A stretch of 64,000 nt of DNA, taken from Cristatella mucedo (Eukaryota > Bryozoa > Phylactolaemata > Cristatellidae). This document shows, one piece after another, positions 1 through 27,174 of the stretch; the first letter of the stretch is position 1; the number at the start of each line of letters is the position of its first letter. The notes below the pieces were generated by a model. The model was not told the DNA's origin. It searched no databases and saw only the letters and a program-made list of their open reading frames with translations. The position numbers and the translations under genes were made by a program. The stretch covers positions 11,482,501 through 11,546,500 of the forward strand of contig WPIO01000004.1 in the NCBI GenBank assembly GCA_009760855.2, given 5' to 3'.

Positions 1-94
1 CGCTTAAGCTGTGAGTGCGCTAGACAAAACTCTCCTGCGTAACAACCACTTGTCTTTGTGGCTCTGTAGAGTTACAGACAGAGATACACACACA
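1..94 (+). mobile_element. LINE-A 3' end, truncated by window edge
   Basis: This matches the 3' untranslated end of the LINE called LINE-A here (better copies at 1036-2845, 44527-47420 and 61828-62307). The shared stretch runs from the CTTAAGCTGTGAGTGCGCTA region to the terminal CAGAGATACA. Elsewhere the tail is an ACATT repeat; here it passes straight into a CA microsatellite. Confidence 0.7.
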
Positions 95-182
95 CATACA
101 CGCACACACACACTCAAGCACACACACACACACATACACACACACACACAAACACATATACACACAGACACGCATGCACACA
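86..182. repeat. Interrupted (CA)n microsatellite
   Basis: Imperfect CA/CACA array with TA and GC interruptions, continuous with the 3' end of the LINE-A fragment. The overlapping cysteine/valine- or histidine/threonine-rich reading frames are only translations of the repeat. Confidence 0.9.
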
Positions 183-404
183 TCGAAATTTTTCCAGTTT
201 GGTTTGAGATTTCGCCTGCGTACAATTCGATGCACGGTGTTGGCCTGTGGTTAAACCGGCTCTGGTGGCTTTGTGTGGGTAACTTCTTGTGTGCCTGTGC
301 ATGCTTTTCTTGGAGTGATAGCTTGGGAGCTTGTGCACGCTTGCCCTGGCAGGGTGCCGTGATCTTTATTGACTATTGATTGTTGGTTCTCCTGCTGCGG
401 GTTG

Positions 405-466
405 TGAAGAGCCTGAATAGAAATTCAATTCTCCTGGGGCACCATATAAATTATATTCTTATTACT
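405..466 (+). mobile_element. Decayed SINE/LINE hairpin tail
   Basis: A diverged copy of the tail seen at 10613-10762 and 58852-59000: CCTGAATAG, a TTCTC core, a complementary CCTGGGGCACC-like arm, then an AT-rich end. No tRNA-like head is recognisable upstream. Confidence 0.35.
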
Positions 467-1035
467 AGCGTTTACATGCAAAAATCGCGGGTACATGATA
501 TTCAATTTGAAAATTTGTAAAATGGCGCATGTATGCGTATAGCTGAACAAAGGCTCAGCCGCAACGATTTTAATATTGGAAAAGCCGTCGCTACGACGGA
601 TTTTACCAGTTTCAAATCAATGCAACATAAAACTGACCATGTTGGAAGACTAACTCGGGAAGAAGCATCCCTACTCGGTCGATTGACGTGAGCACAAATA
701 ACCCACAAAAATTAATGATCATTAGATAAGTAAGCATATATAGCAAATTAGCTGCCTATAACGCGCTAAAGGCCATGAGAAAAGTAATGTATGTTGCAAA
801 CGAGTTAAAGAGTACGTCTAAGACCATATACATTAGCAGTAATTACTAAGGAAGTATGTAAGCACCTACAAGCCATTGACATTAGCAGCTAAAAGCATCC
901 TATAGATAACATTGAATGAGTTGCTTACTTGCATCAACTTGCTTCGCCGATCTTGGAAAAAAGCTCGATATTGAGTTTACTCCGAAAATGTGACCAGCCG
1001 ATTGACATCAGCCTGTCATTCTTATTGAGTTCACG
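467..1035. other. No recognisable gene or repeat
   Basis: AT-rich unique-looking sequence. I see no splice-bounded coding segment and no repeat shared with the rest of the window. Confidence 0.5.
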
Positions 1036-2845
1036 GAATGTATCTCCGTCTGTAACTCCACAAAGTCATAAAGACCACGTGGATATTACGCAGGAGAGTT
1101 TTGTATAGCGAACTCACAGCCTAAGCGGCTTTCGGTACGCATTCGGTAGCCAACAGACTTCGTCTCACGCAACACAGAGAAAGTGGGAAGCATGGCAGAG
1201 TCAGGAGGGCAGTTGAGGTAGTGAGTAGCATAGAAGTAGCAGCTCAGGACCGCTGAAAAGGATGAGCCATAGTCGGCAGTAGGAGAGTAGTTGTCGTTTC
1301 GTACGAATTGTGGAAGCGATTTCTACAGTCTAGGACTTGCAGAGCTAAAGCTTCTGTCGCCAACGGTATTTAAGCGGAGGAATGGAACAGCTAATTTATT
1401 GTCCACACAGGACCTGAGGGCGCGAACAGGATGAAACTGATGCAGCAGTTCAGCTAGGTACGAAGGAGCCAAGCCGTGGCTGGCCTTGTGGGTCGGCGTA
1501 AGAACTTTGCTCTGTATCCGTTGATCAAACGGCAGCCATCCTAGCTCTTTTAGCAAAGGAGACACATGGTCAAACCTCTGGAACTAGCATCTGGAATCTA
1601 GCCTTGCAGCCACATTCATAGCTATCTGCAGTGGCCCAGTTGCATTTTGGTAGCCCAGCCAAAAGGGAATTACAATAATCTAGCCGGGACAGAACTAAGG
1701 AGCTAGTTAAATATTTTGCAAGCCACTGTGGAAGACAACTCCTAATCTTAGATAGGGATCGGACGTGATGGCTAGCTGTAGAGGCAGTCTTCTGAATGAA
1801 GCTTTTAAAATTGAGGCAGCTTTCTAAAACGACACCTAAATTTCGAGCACGTGCTGGTGGTCGTCTAACAGCATCACCTATTAGAAGAGCAAAGCCTTCT
1901 AATCCAGCCACACGCTTAGGTTGTCCTGTGAGCAGTAGTTCTGTTTTATGGCCATTTGGCTTCAAGAAATTTTCTTACATCCAGGATCAAATGTCGGAAG
2001 GGCAAGTATTCAGTTTATCAGTTGCTGCTGCAGATTCCGACGGTTTGAATGACAAATACAGCCGAGTATCGTCAGCATAAAAGTGATATCCTATTCCATG
2101 GGCCTTAATCACTTTTCCCAGAGGTTGTGTATAAATGGAGAACAGCAAGGGACCGAGTACAGACCCTTGAGGGACTCCACAGGTGACCCTTTTCGTGTGT
2201 GAGACCTGACCCTCACACAACACGGATTGAACACGATCAGACTAGTAGGATTTAAACCACGCCAGTGCTTCGTCTGCCAGACCGATCGTTGTCCTCAATC
2301 GTTCAAGCAGAACATCGTGATCAGTGGTGTCGAAGGCAGCGGACAGATCTAGCAGAGCTAGGGCAGTGACATTCCCGTCGTCATCGCCACGTAGAATGTC
2401 ATTGTTAACACGAAGGAGAGCAGTTTCAGTGGAGTGCTGCCTCTTGAACCCTGATTGAAATGTTTCTGATATTCCATTATTTTCATGATTTTTAACCAGC
2501 TGCTTAGCTACAATCTTTTCAAGAGCCTTTGATAAGAAAGGAAGAAGGGAAACTGGGCATTAATTTGCAAGGACCTCTGTGTCTAATCCAGGCTTTTTAA
2601 GAATGGGTCTAACGATTGCCGATTTGAAGGACTTGGGGACGACCCCTTTTCCCAAAGAAGCATTAAAAATCTTGGTTATGGCAGGGCTAAGTTGGTCTGC
2701 TAGCAAAGACCACAGAGATGAGGGTATAGGGTCTTCAGGAGACAAGCTCTTTTTGCTAGACCTTATTAAGGTAGCCACATCGCATGCAGAAACATCGGAG
2801 AACATTTTAAAGAAGGTCACAGGTAAAAGCCTCATTTACTCCGGT
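1036..2845 (-). mobile_element. LINE-A copy 1: CR1/L2-type retrotransposon, 5'-truncated, ORF broken
   Basis: Non-LTR retrotransposon read right to left. Reverse-transcriptase pieces lie in order in several frames. At 2835-2560 is the pre-RT/fingers part (SSKKSLSPEDPIPSSL). At 2223-1987 are the palm motifs VPQGSVLGPLLFS and YADD. At 1965-1570 is the thumb region (LSRLDYCNSLLAGLP), and at 1565-1323 the C-terminal tail (FDQRIQSKVL to FSSASPRL). A 3' UTR of about 290 bp follows, ending in an ATACATT-type tail near 1036. Frameshifts and stops between the pieces make it inactive. The 5' end stops where the inverted-repeat element at 2846 begins. Motif order and the tail fit CR1/L2-type LINEs; the exact clade would need a tree. 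Confidence 0.88.
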
Positions 2846-3363
2846 AGTCTTGCTTCTGTTCTGTTTGAGCCTTGCTTCAGTCTTTGTTGCACACGTTTCC
2901 AAGACTGCGGCGTGCGAAGACTTACGGAAGACTGAACGAAGACTCAAAAGCTAAGCATGGTTCTACTTCTTAGCTAAGACTGAGGCGAGACTGAAAAAAC
3001 GGCCAATCATAGGCGCCGTCAAGGGCACGCCTACTAAATTGCCTTGAAAAATATGGCGGATGACTTAACCGGCAAAATCGTAGAGGTGTTCCGCGAGAGT
3101 CTCAGTTTATGGTACAATAGGAACTCTTCATACAGAAATCAAATCGTGAGACGGCGTACGAAAAAGGTAATCGGGGAAGATTTAAATTCATCGGGAGGAA
3201 CATCGCGGAGGGCCATTTCCTACCTGCCTAACAAAAGCCATTTCCCAAGGGGATGGTCCACGTACAAAGTAATACTTAAGACTAAATTACCTTGCAAGCT
3301 TCGTACAAGGAAGAAGGCTGAAGCAGGATACGTGCAGGACAAAAGTAGGACAGAAGCAAGACT
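2846..3363 (+). mobile_element. 518-bp TIR element, copy 1
   Basis: The left end AGTCTTGCTTCTGTTCTG is the near-perfect reverse complement of the right end AGGACAGAAGCAAGACT. A second copy at 12704-13219 is almost the same length and shares its internal structure: repeated GACTGAA/AGACTC subterminal motifs, then a short reading frame starting ATGGCGGA (MADDL) at 3053. That frame stays open to about 3475 but resembles no protein I know. No clear target-site duplication is visible. It is probably a non-autonomous DNA transposon; superfamily unassigned, with PIF/Harbinger-like only a guess. Confidence 0.7.
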
Positions 3364-3782
3364 GATCGTCGACTGGCAAAGTTCATCAGCAAAAGTCGCG
3401 GCAAAGCATCTATTCGCGAAGCTGTCGCGGGCAAATTTAATACAAAAATGTAAGACCATACATATAAGTGTATAGCTGCACAAACGCATAGCCGCATTGA
3501 CCCACAGACGGACCAGCAGACCTTCCCTAAGCCTGTCATTTTCCGGTCAGGCTGTTCATTTTTATCCGCTCGACCGTGAATAATATCCGCAGCAATTACA
3601 TGCGTAATTACGAAAAGCGCTGATCATAAGCCCGATCGTCGCTATTTTATCATTCATTCCCAAGTGCATGTTCAAGTTTAACTATGAGAGTGCATGGTGT
3701 CGCTGCAAATGCAAGCTAGTGATACATTATCTTCCGTTTTCGACACAATTATCCTTAGCTGTACCATCATAGCTGTATATGT

Positions 3783-4067
3783 AATGTAATGTAATGTATC
3801 TCCGTCTGTAACTCCACAAAGTCATAAAGACCACGTGGGTGTTACGCAGGAGAGTTTTGTATAGCCAACTCACAGCCTAAGCGGCTTTCGGTACGCATTC
3901 GGTAGCCAACAGACTTCGTCTCACGCAATAAAGAAAAAGTGGGAAGCATAGCAGAGAGCAGAGTCAGGAGAGCAGCTGAGGTAGTGTGTAGCATGGAAGT
4001 AGCAGCTCAGGACCGCTGGAAAGGATGAGCCATAGTCAGCAGCAGGAGAGTAGTTGTCGTTGCGTAA
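3783..4067 (-). mobile_element. LINE-A-derived short element (fixed 5' boundary)
   Basis: About 285 bp matching only the last part of LINE-A. On the minus strand it starts at TTACGCAACGACAACTACTC and ends in repeated ACATT. The same start point is seen in the copies at 32997, 39543 and 49026. Confidence 0.85.
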
Positions 4068-4540
4068 AGTCATGCATATCATCATGCATAGTCATAGCTG
4101 TACCGTCAGAGTAGTACTATAAATGCCAAAACGGGCACAACGCAAGTGTGACGTCGATGACTCGTTTCGGGATGGACCCGCTCACTTACAGACTCGCACT
4201 CAAATTTATATAGGTTGACTTAAGATAAAAGGTTGACTGTTGTTTTCCGCGTAGTACACCGGGATTCAGCTAGAGCACATACGTGGATATTTCAAGCCGG
4301 AGCTCTTAAAGTTAAATGTCGAGTGACGAATATAAAGTAGTCACACGGCAGCTCAATCGATGGAGGACTTGGATTCGTACCTTCTAATTGTGGGTAAGCA
4401 CCAACCAAAGTTTGCCAAGAGTGCTTCCCGCACGAGGCAAAATTCTTGTTCAGAACTTACTCTCACAGGAAACGGCCTCCAATCGCTCTGCATTTTGTAA
4501 TTCAAAAATTTCCCTCGCGAGAATAAACTAAATCTATGAT

Positions 4541-4850
4541 CGCTTTGAGAGTCGACGCCGCCAGTCATTCTCTGCCCTTCAAACAGATTGTTGCGATCAA
4601 TAGTGTAGAATTCTGCAGACAGATCGAGCAGGTCCTAGGCAGTGGCGTTGCCATCGTCATAGGTGCCTCGAATGCGATTGGTCGCTCAAAGAAGAGCAGT
4701 TTCAGTGGAACGGCGTCGCTTGAATCCCGAGGGAAACTTTTCTGATAAATCATTCTTGTTGATGTGCTATACAAGCTGTTTGGCGAAATATTTTCGACAA
4801 TCTTGGATAAGAAAAGAAGATCTGACACAAAGCACTAGTTTTTTATATCA
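4541..4850 (-). mobile_element. LINE-A RT fragment, highly decayed
   Basis: Matches the LINE-A segment just before the RT palm (compare 46740-46930 and 2330-2500). The shared words are the GAGCAGTTTCAGTGGA core and the following CTTGAATCC-like stretch, with many substitutions. It is an old relic; the sequence just below it may continue the copy but is too diverged to assign. Confidence 0.55.
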
Positions 4851-5046
4851 AGAAATCAATATAAAGCTTCAAGACCAATTCTATAACTTTCGAAACATCT
4901 TCGTAGATATCAAGTCATTTGACAGAATGAGACTCGCCAAGCCAACGAAAACACACAAGAAGCTTTGTTGAATAATGAGTCGTGGAAGCACAAGCGAAAA
5001 TGTAAGCGATCAAACTCAGTCTGATTCCTCTCGGGCCGTGTTTATA

Positions 5047-6346
5047 CAGTCGTCCATCGCCACTTCGCGCTTCGACTTTTGGGGCTTCCCTATATCGCGG
5101 TTTTTCAAAAACTGTGTATTCATTAAAAAGTTCCTTCCTCCCAGCACCACTTCGCTGATGCAGCCCATGGATCAAGGCGTTATTCGCGCGTTTAAGGCCC
5201 TCTACACGCGAAACACCTGCAGCACCTCGTCGAAGGCATGGACCTTGAGGAGAACTTCTTGCTGAAGGAGTACTGGCGGCAGTATACCGTCGCGATTTGT
5301 CTGATGAACATCTAGGCCACTTTGAATGACATGCAGACGGAGATCGTGAAGGCCATCTGGAAGAAGTTGTGGCCTGAAATTGTCCACGACTACAGAGGAT
5401 TCACCCCAGAGGATATAGGCAACTCAGCAGTGGATAAGGTAGTTAGGCTAGCCCGGATGCCGGGAGAAAGTTTCGGGGATATGACCCGCGATGATGTGGA
5501 TGAGCTGCTGGAGACGCAGTCGGCCTTCTTAGCTGACGAGGATCTGCTGGAGATGGCTAAATCTGCGAGTGAGAAGGAGAATAAAGACCAGCCAGATGTT
5601 CCTGGGGGGGGGGTCAGGAGGAGGAAGTTGGCCTTACACTTGAGCGTTTCTTACAAGTCGTGAGAACTATTAAGGTAGTACAGGACATGATTGGCGAATG
5701 GGACCCACAAATGATGCTCGCATTGCGGTTCCGGATTGCACTTGATGTAGCGATTGAACCCTGCAAAAGCCTCCACACGCGTATGAAAAGACAGCTCCAG
5801 CAACAGCCTATCAAGATTTTCTTCAGCCGTGCACCCAGACACCCACTGCCTATGCCTAGTACTCCTTCAGCGGAAGAAAACGATGACGCACCTGCTGAAG
5901 ATACTGCACCACCTGAACTCTCTCCTACTGAAGTCGGGTCTGCATAGGAGCCGTAACCTTGCTCTTCTTTGCTGGGCTGTACATCACTTCATCTTAATCG
6001 CTTCATCCTCAAACAAGTTGCAGCATTTTCATAGGTTTGTGGTTGTGCGTAAGAACTGTGTGTGTAATTAAACGTACAATAATAAAATGATATTTTTAAC
6101 GTCAAATATGTCTTATTTTGTCTAATATTTTATATTAGGTGATACGAGTGTAATGGTGACAAAAGGGTGTAATTTCACGTCTAGAGGCTATAATAATGTT
6201 GAAAAACGCATTTAGGTAGTAATCAAGTTTTCTATGCTTTAACTACAAAAATATTCGATTTATAAATAAAAAATCCTACTTCGCGGAAATTCACCTATCG
6301 CGGTAGCGTCTGGAACGGATTAACCGCGATAAACGAGGGTTGTCTG
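5047..6346 (+). mobile_element. Tigger/pogo DNA transposon, internally deleted
   Basis: The left end CAGTCGTCCATCGCCACTTC and the right end (minus strand) CAGACAACCCTCGTTTATCG are each flanked by TA (5045-5046, 6347-6348). Both carry the TATCGCGG words typical of Tigger termini. Between them only the C-terminal part of a DDE transposase remains: LPPSTTSLMQPMDQGVIRAF near 5135-5195, then EGMDLEENFLLKEYW one frame over, IWKKLWPEIVHDY near 5358, and an acidic tail to 5947. The N-terminal DNA-binding region and most of the DDE core are missing. Frame changes near 5220 and in the G-run near 5606, plus an in-frame stop near 5312, break the rest. The ends are diverged from each other, so this is an old, inactive copy. 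Confidence 0.82.
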
Positions 6347-6756
6347 TACTCCACTAGATTAGCGAAAGCGCGCATGCGTCACACAGGAGGTTGTGCCGCG
6401 GGTTAGGTATTGGTTAGCTTGCCAAACCCCCGCAGAGGTCACCGCCAGGTGGCCTCTACCGCCCGATGTGCTGCAGCAGTCATCATAGTTCAGCCGCCCA
6501 CCACCGCTAGCCCTCAAGCACCTTGGCGCCGAGTTTCGATAATCATTAAAATATCAACGGCATGGCGCGGGGGGAGGGCTTCCGTTAGTCACTAAAACAC
6601 CAGGCACGCTCAACAAAAGCAGTAATCCGGTGACGTGCGAGTATTCATCGTTATCGCAAAATATCAGCATATGACACATAGTCATGCCGCTGAGTCTAGG
6701 ACCTTTCGTAAGTAAGTAAGGAGCTTTCGCTTTAAACGACGAGGTCGCGAGTTTAA

Positions 6757-7480
6757 GCAATAATAATAATAATAATAATAATACATTGTATAGCGCCCTG
6801 AGCGAACTGAATCTTTTTCTATGCAGTTTACGGGTGCTATAAGCAAAACATGACCAAATGATTAGTGGTAAAGCTCGCAATGTTATAAAGCACAATATTT
6901 TGTATACGCGCAAAGTAAACATGTAGTTACTGTTAGTAGCTGCAGGCACATTATCAGCACGCATATGCACACAAAGGAAGAATGAAAAGGATTCAGTAAA
7001 TACCGTAATAGAACTGGTGCGTTTTAAGCTTCTTTTTAAATGCCACCGTGTCAGGGGATGTCGTAACTTCAGTCGGGAGTGAGCTCCAGGCATTGGGAGC
7101 ATGTGAACTAAATGCACGGTCTCCGAAGGTTGTTATGTTCGTAGAAGGTGTAGCTTACCGATTTGATTCAGAACAGCGAGTTGTACTATGATTGGCCTGG
7201 TGGGGAGTAGTTCTGATAGGTAGGCTGCAGCCAGAGAATGAAGGGATCTAAAAGTAAGTGACAGAACCTTGAAGCAGATGCGCTGCTTCAATGGGAGCTA
7301 TGCAGCTCGGCAAGAAGTGGTGTGATGTATGCATTTCCGTTTGTGCTTGCTGCCTTGCCTCAGACAATGACGAACTGGTACGAGTAACATTCCCGCTAGC
7401 CCAACGCCCATACTTGGGAACTGTATCGCATGGCTTCTTTTCGTTGGTCCATTGTTTTTTTAAATACCTGAACAATATCG
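6757..7480 (-). mobile_element. LINE-C: older L2-like 3' half
   Basis: Starts with ATT repeats and the GCGCC...GGTGC hairpin tail (6760-6840). Going right, it continues into a degenerate C-terminal RT tail on the minus strand (PMPGAHSRLK, the usual A.AWNSLP position, near 7090). Related degenerate copies lie at 14113, 33280, 55355 and 57965. Confidence 0.6.
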
Positions 7481-9095
7481 CGAGACTTTCCGATTGCCTG
7501 CTATAAGTAGATGAAAGCTTTGAAGCTCTACTGAAGTTGTCTTACTAGGTATTGAATAAGCTAAATCCTTGTTTTTGCCACCACATTACACATCCTCGAA
7601 GCATAGGTCCTAATCACTTACCAATATCATGAACAGGCCCCATGCCGGGACTATCGGGACTGCTTGAAACAGAGGAACCCTTAAAAGATCTCATCTGGGC
7701 CCGGTGCTGCTGTGGATGCTCGTGGATACTCGATTTCTTGGCTGCGGAGTGTTGTGGCCGCAATAAAGTGTGGGGGATCGCTTACCGTTATCACCCTATG
7801 CGAGTTTTTTCTCTCGTCAGAGTAATGTTTAATTGTGTAATGACAATGCGATACGCAGATGGAAATCATATGGGTCTGAACTTGGCCTGAGGCTTCGCAG
7901 GTGGTGTTGCCAAAATTGGCTATCTGGATGCGAAAAATTCTAATTTCTATTTGTAGTTCATTGCCCACCAGCCCTGCCTCATACTTACTTTTCAGATTTC
8001 CACATATTTATCCCGAAAGACCTAAGCTCTGGATAAAAATTGTTCGGAGAAAGGGTTTCACGGCTCAGATATCTCGATTGTGCTGAGAGCATTTTGCCCC
8101 AAAGTGCTTTGACTTATCTGAAAAACTCGTCCGGCTCGCAGAATTAGCTTTTCCAACAATATTTTATTTTCCTGAACATATGAACAAGGTAAGATCTGAA
8201 TGTTAAACTTTCGAAAACTGAATTAAATGAGCAGTACGATGTATCAAAGACGTGCACCAGTATACATTTTTTTTTTATTTCTTGAACTCCACATCTCCCA
8301 ATCGCAAGCTGCTGACGAACGGGCCATCTAGAAGCAGCTGCTGGAAGCATGCCTGAGCTCTCAGATACGAAAAGTGAATATGTCTATCCATTCAATTTTT
8401 CCACGAAAACTGTAAAGGTAGGGAAACCTGACACTAAGCAAGATAGAAGTAATGCTGCAGTGGCTTAGTTTGCAGTGACAGCACAGTCGACGCCTAATTC
8501 GTAAATTGACCTCTCTCTTCGTTTTTGGTCTTGATCGTGGCGAAAAATGTCGAGCAAGAGGTACGTGCTGAGGCTTTAGATGCAACTGTCTGCGGCGCTT
8601 TGCTGTAGCTTATTAAGCGAGCGGCTTCGAGCAAGGGATAATCATAAACTCTTGAAGTCCTCTGAGCACAGGCCGCAAAGCACTAATCAGAAAAGGCAAT
8701 TGTCTATGCAAAATACAACTTCTAGAAGAAGTCGAGAGATGCATAACAGGTCTCGTGGACAGAGAACCTTGAGAGAGCTTTAGTGGCTGCTTCCACGCAC
8801 AAGCAGCATCATAAACATGTGTCAAAACTCAGCAGTTCAAGATTCAGCTCTATTTATGATATGTGATATCTTATAAGGCTAAGCCATGATCATGAGCAAA
8901 TTTTCATCTAGGCTATCTTAGCAAAGGACAGTAATAACATCAACATCTCAATAGCCAATAGCCAATGTATTGCTGCATACAGGCCTTGGCGATGAGGTAC
9001 CACGTGCAAGTGCCAGACAACTGTGCACTACAAGATGACAGTGGTTCGGACATTACAAAATCCACACGCGATGGTGAGGAGATATAAAAAATGTC
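7481..9095. other. No recognisable gene or repeat
   Basis: Moderately AT-rich sequence with only short chance reading frames. No convincing splice-flanked coding segment on either strand. Confidence 0.45.
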
Positions 9096-9264
9096 TAGCT
9101 GACTCAACAACCTCTCTTGTATGGCGACAGAAGAGCCTTTATGGATATTACCATCACTTGCAGCGACAATAAAGGATCGCCCACTGCAGGACTCGAAACC
9201 ACGACCTCTGTACCGAGGCCTTAAAAAGTAAACGCCTTACCTACTGTGCCCTCACGGCTCACCA
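9096..9264 (-). mobile_element. tRNA-derived SINE, family 1
   Basis: On the minus strand: a GAGCCGTGAGGGCAC head with an A-box-like GTAGGTAAGGCG stretch, a B-box-like GGTTTCGAGTCC, then a body with AAAGGCTCTTCTGTCGC and the 3' end GAGTCAGCT. Other copies lie at 17146, 24146, 34182, 36778, 38661, 52876 and 53070. Confidence 0.8.
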
Positions 9265-10373
9265 ATATACTGCACGAAAGTAGAGATTCATTGAAAGCTC
9301 ACACAGCTCATGTGATCAGGAGCTTGCCGACGTAGCGGCATTGGGCCCAGCATTTTTTGAAGTACTAGCGTACCTCAACGGCATGTTACGCTGGCTATGC
9401 AGTGATAATGGTAAAAAGGCGAACAAACTTCACGAATTGTGTTACCGCTCTTGGCTACCTCGGGCAGCGTTGTATCCTTAAGTGGAGCTGAAGGATCGGG
9501 GGGGGGGCGGGCGGGCTGCTGAATCCTTCACAAAGCTGCAAAGCTTCAGCTGTGCAAGGAGACTGAAACTCTAGAGGTTGGCTGCAGGAACCGAGGGCAG
9601 ATTGCTGCCATTTCCTAGCCTGCTTACGGTGATGTCGGCAGCATTGGTGTCTAATGTTGCTGATTAGTATGTTTTGAATGCGTTTTCTCACACATGGTGG
9701 ACACAACGGTTGAAAATAATCGCAATAAACTACTGATTAAGTGTTTAGCAGAATGCTCGCTAAGACTTGCCCAAAACCATTTAGTGAGGCATCACAGAGA
9801 ACGAGCTTTGAGAACAGGATTCCGAAAGATACTGTCTGATCTCATTCTGTTTAAACAATAGTAGCTGCGCTGAACTTTCAATCTGAATGTGTGCATCTAA
9901 AGTCCATGCATGACTTATAAGGTTGTTTTGTTTATTTTCACTGGTAAATATTCTCGGTGTATCAACTGTTACTTGCTTGCAAGCGGTAGTAAACCGAATA
10001 GTTGCTACTGAAGCTGGTCGTGAGTACACGTAGGGATGTACGAGGAACGTAGTAATTCCTCGATGGTCCACAGGTTCAGCCCTCAGCTACCCATTAAATC
10101 CAGACGCCAAATGAGGCCGCAATAAAGGCGAAACTTGCGATATGCACGGCAATTTATCATAATTGTGGCCGGTTGCATCTGAACTGGCCGTCGCTTTTCT
10201 ACACTCTGCACAACCGTGCCAGAGGTCTTAACTTTTCTAGATGTCCTTGCGATGTGCGTGTGAGGCGTAGGTAAATCACTTACGGCCTCCAACTGGGGGC
10301 ATCTTGGCTACAATTTATTCGGTGAGCCTGTTAGCAACGTCGCGAATGCGGGTCGTGAGTGTCTGCACCTCGG

Positions 10374-10375
<2 letters not shown>
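9265..10375. other. No recognisable gene or repeat
   Basis: Mixed sequence with a short G-run at 9500-9510. I see no family-level similarity and no exon with both splice borders. Confidence 0.4.

Positions 10376-10420
<45 letters not shown>
10376..10420. repeat. (TC)n microsatellite
   Basis: Uninterrupted TC dinucleotides. Confidence 0.95.
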
Positions 10421-10423
<3 letters not shown>

Positions 10424-10533
10424 CCTCTCCTATTTAATACGTATTTAGTGGCTGGACTGCTTGACCTACGGCTTATTTCGCGTCATGGGTAGGCGGCTGA
10501 AGTCCCGAAAATTCGCTAACTACAGCGACTACG

Positions 10534-10611
10534 ATGCAGCCGATGTAAAGTGCCTTGAAAGAGATTGAGTTCTCTGAGGGTGCTATATCAAATACTTTAT
10601 TATTATTATTA
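10534..10611 (+). mobile_element. LINE-B 3' tail
   Basis: GTAAAGTGCCTTGAAAGAGA, the loop, the complementary CTCTGAGGGTGC arm and terminal ATT repeats. This is the same hairpin tail that ends the larger LINE-B copy at 19927-20669. Confidence 0.75.
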
Positions 10612-10612
10612 T

Positions 10613-10762
10613 AAAAAATATAATTCATTTTTATACCGCCCTAAGAGAACTTAATCTCTATTCAGGCGCTTCACATATGCCTCGGGTCTCGAGCCCGCGA
10701 CCTCAGCCACACCTTGGTCGGGGCGAGCACCTTCGCCGCTGAACCAAACCAGCTCGGCGGTG
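10613..10762 (-). mobile_element. SINE family 2: tRNA head plus LINE-type tail
   Basis: Minus strand: GCCGAGCTGGTTTGGTTCAG head, A-box-like region, B-box GCGGGCTCGAGACCC, then a tail GAAGCGCCTGAATAGAGATT with the AGTTCTCTTAGGGCGG hairpin arm. The second good copy is at 58852-59000. The tail matches the LINE-B 3' hairpin, as in known SINEs that borrow a partner LINE's recognition end. Confidence 0.75.
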
Positions 10763-11399
10763 TTTTTATTATTTTTATAATACGCTAGACCGCAGTCTTC
10801 CCAACAACGCTCAAGTCGCTGCCTGGCGGCCAGCGAAGGGCGGCGGGTCGGCAGGACTACCTCTTGATTCTCTTCCGCTTATGCCAACCCCAAATCTGGA
10901 CAAGCCCCCTACACCGGGTCCTGCGGGGGGGGGGGAGGCAGTCTCCACAGGACTACCCGGCTTTAACTCAGCCCAAGCCTTACCCCCCTGTAGCGTTCTG
11001 AATGGGCTGGACAACGCTAAGTACCCGCACGACGGCATAGCGGCGACTGCGCCCGGAGTATGCCAGGCAATACGTAGCCTCCACCTCCGATAGCTTCTCC
11101 CGGCATTTCCTGAACCCTCCACTTAAGCTGATTGCGTCATACGACTGACCCGACGATCACTTCAGTCCTTCATCAGTCAATCCACAATGCGGGAGCACCC
11201 TTCCCTTGGAGAATACTGCACGTTGCTTAGGCGTCACATAAAAAGTACACCGGCAGCTTTCTAGTCGCAGTGTCACAAATTGGCACTTAACTAGACTTCA
11301 CCAATACCAGCACGTAAGAAAAGCTTAGTAAATCCTGAGCCTGCAAGTAGAAAGGAGTTCCGTGTACCACATTGTTTAATCAAATTTTCTGAACAAATC

Positions 11400-11824
11400 T
11401 AAGCGTCGCCTGGGCAGCGACGCCGCGCTCATATGCACGGCTAGGTCGAGGTCGTTTAAAGGCGGCCGCGGGTTTCGGGGGTTGGCCGGAAAGGTCTACC
11501 CGGTCAGCGGTGGGTTTACGTGGTCGGGCTGTACAAGGGAGGGGCCCGAGTGCCGACCAACCAGCACGATCTCGGGGCGGAGCGAGGCAGTGTTTGCGCG
11601 CGCACATCCATGTCGTTTCCGTCGCGGCCAGAGTTTACATTAGTCGATCGGGTCGGCTCGCCACGCTCCAGTGCTCGCGCAGGCAGCGACGCGCTAAGTG
11701 TTCGGCGACAGCCTGCGACCCCGTTCGTCGTTGGGTGGTAGCTAAAGCGGACGCAGGCTGGCGAATTGAAGCCCACGCACGGACAGGAGTGTCGTCACCG
11801 GAGCCGCCGCGAACCGGGGACGCG
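11400..11824 (+). promoter_or_regulatory. GC-rich putative promoter/5' UTR of the lipase gene
   Basis: CpG-rich block ending at the lipase start codon, much richer in G+C than the flanks. The lipase frame is open upstream from 11510. I still place the start at 11825, because the protein then begins with the MNFAFAGCGF form seen in insect brummer lipases and the ATG has a purine-rich context. No TATA box is evident. The transcription start is not determinable here. Confidence 0.4.

Positions 11825-27174
<15,350 letters not shown>

Noticed and set aside
3053-3475. 143-codon plus-strand ORF starting MADDL as a host gene
   Set aside because: It lies largely inside the inverted-repeat element and its ATG is repeated in the second copy, so it is element-borne. 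The C-terminal part runs beyond the element and is probably spurious.
11510-11824. In-frame upstream extension of the lipase start
   Set aside because: The open frame is GC-rich with no family similarity. Brummer-type proteins begin at the MNF position, so 11825 is preferred.
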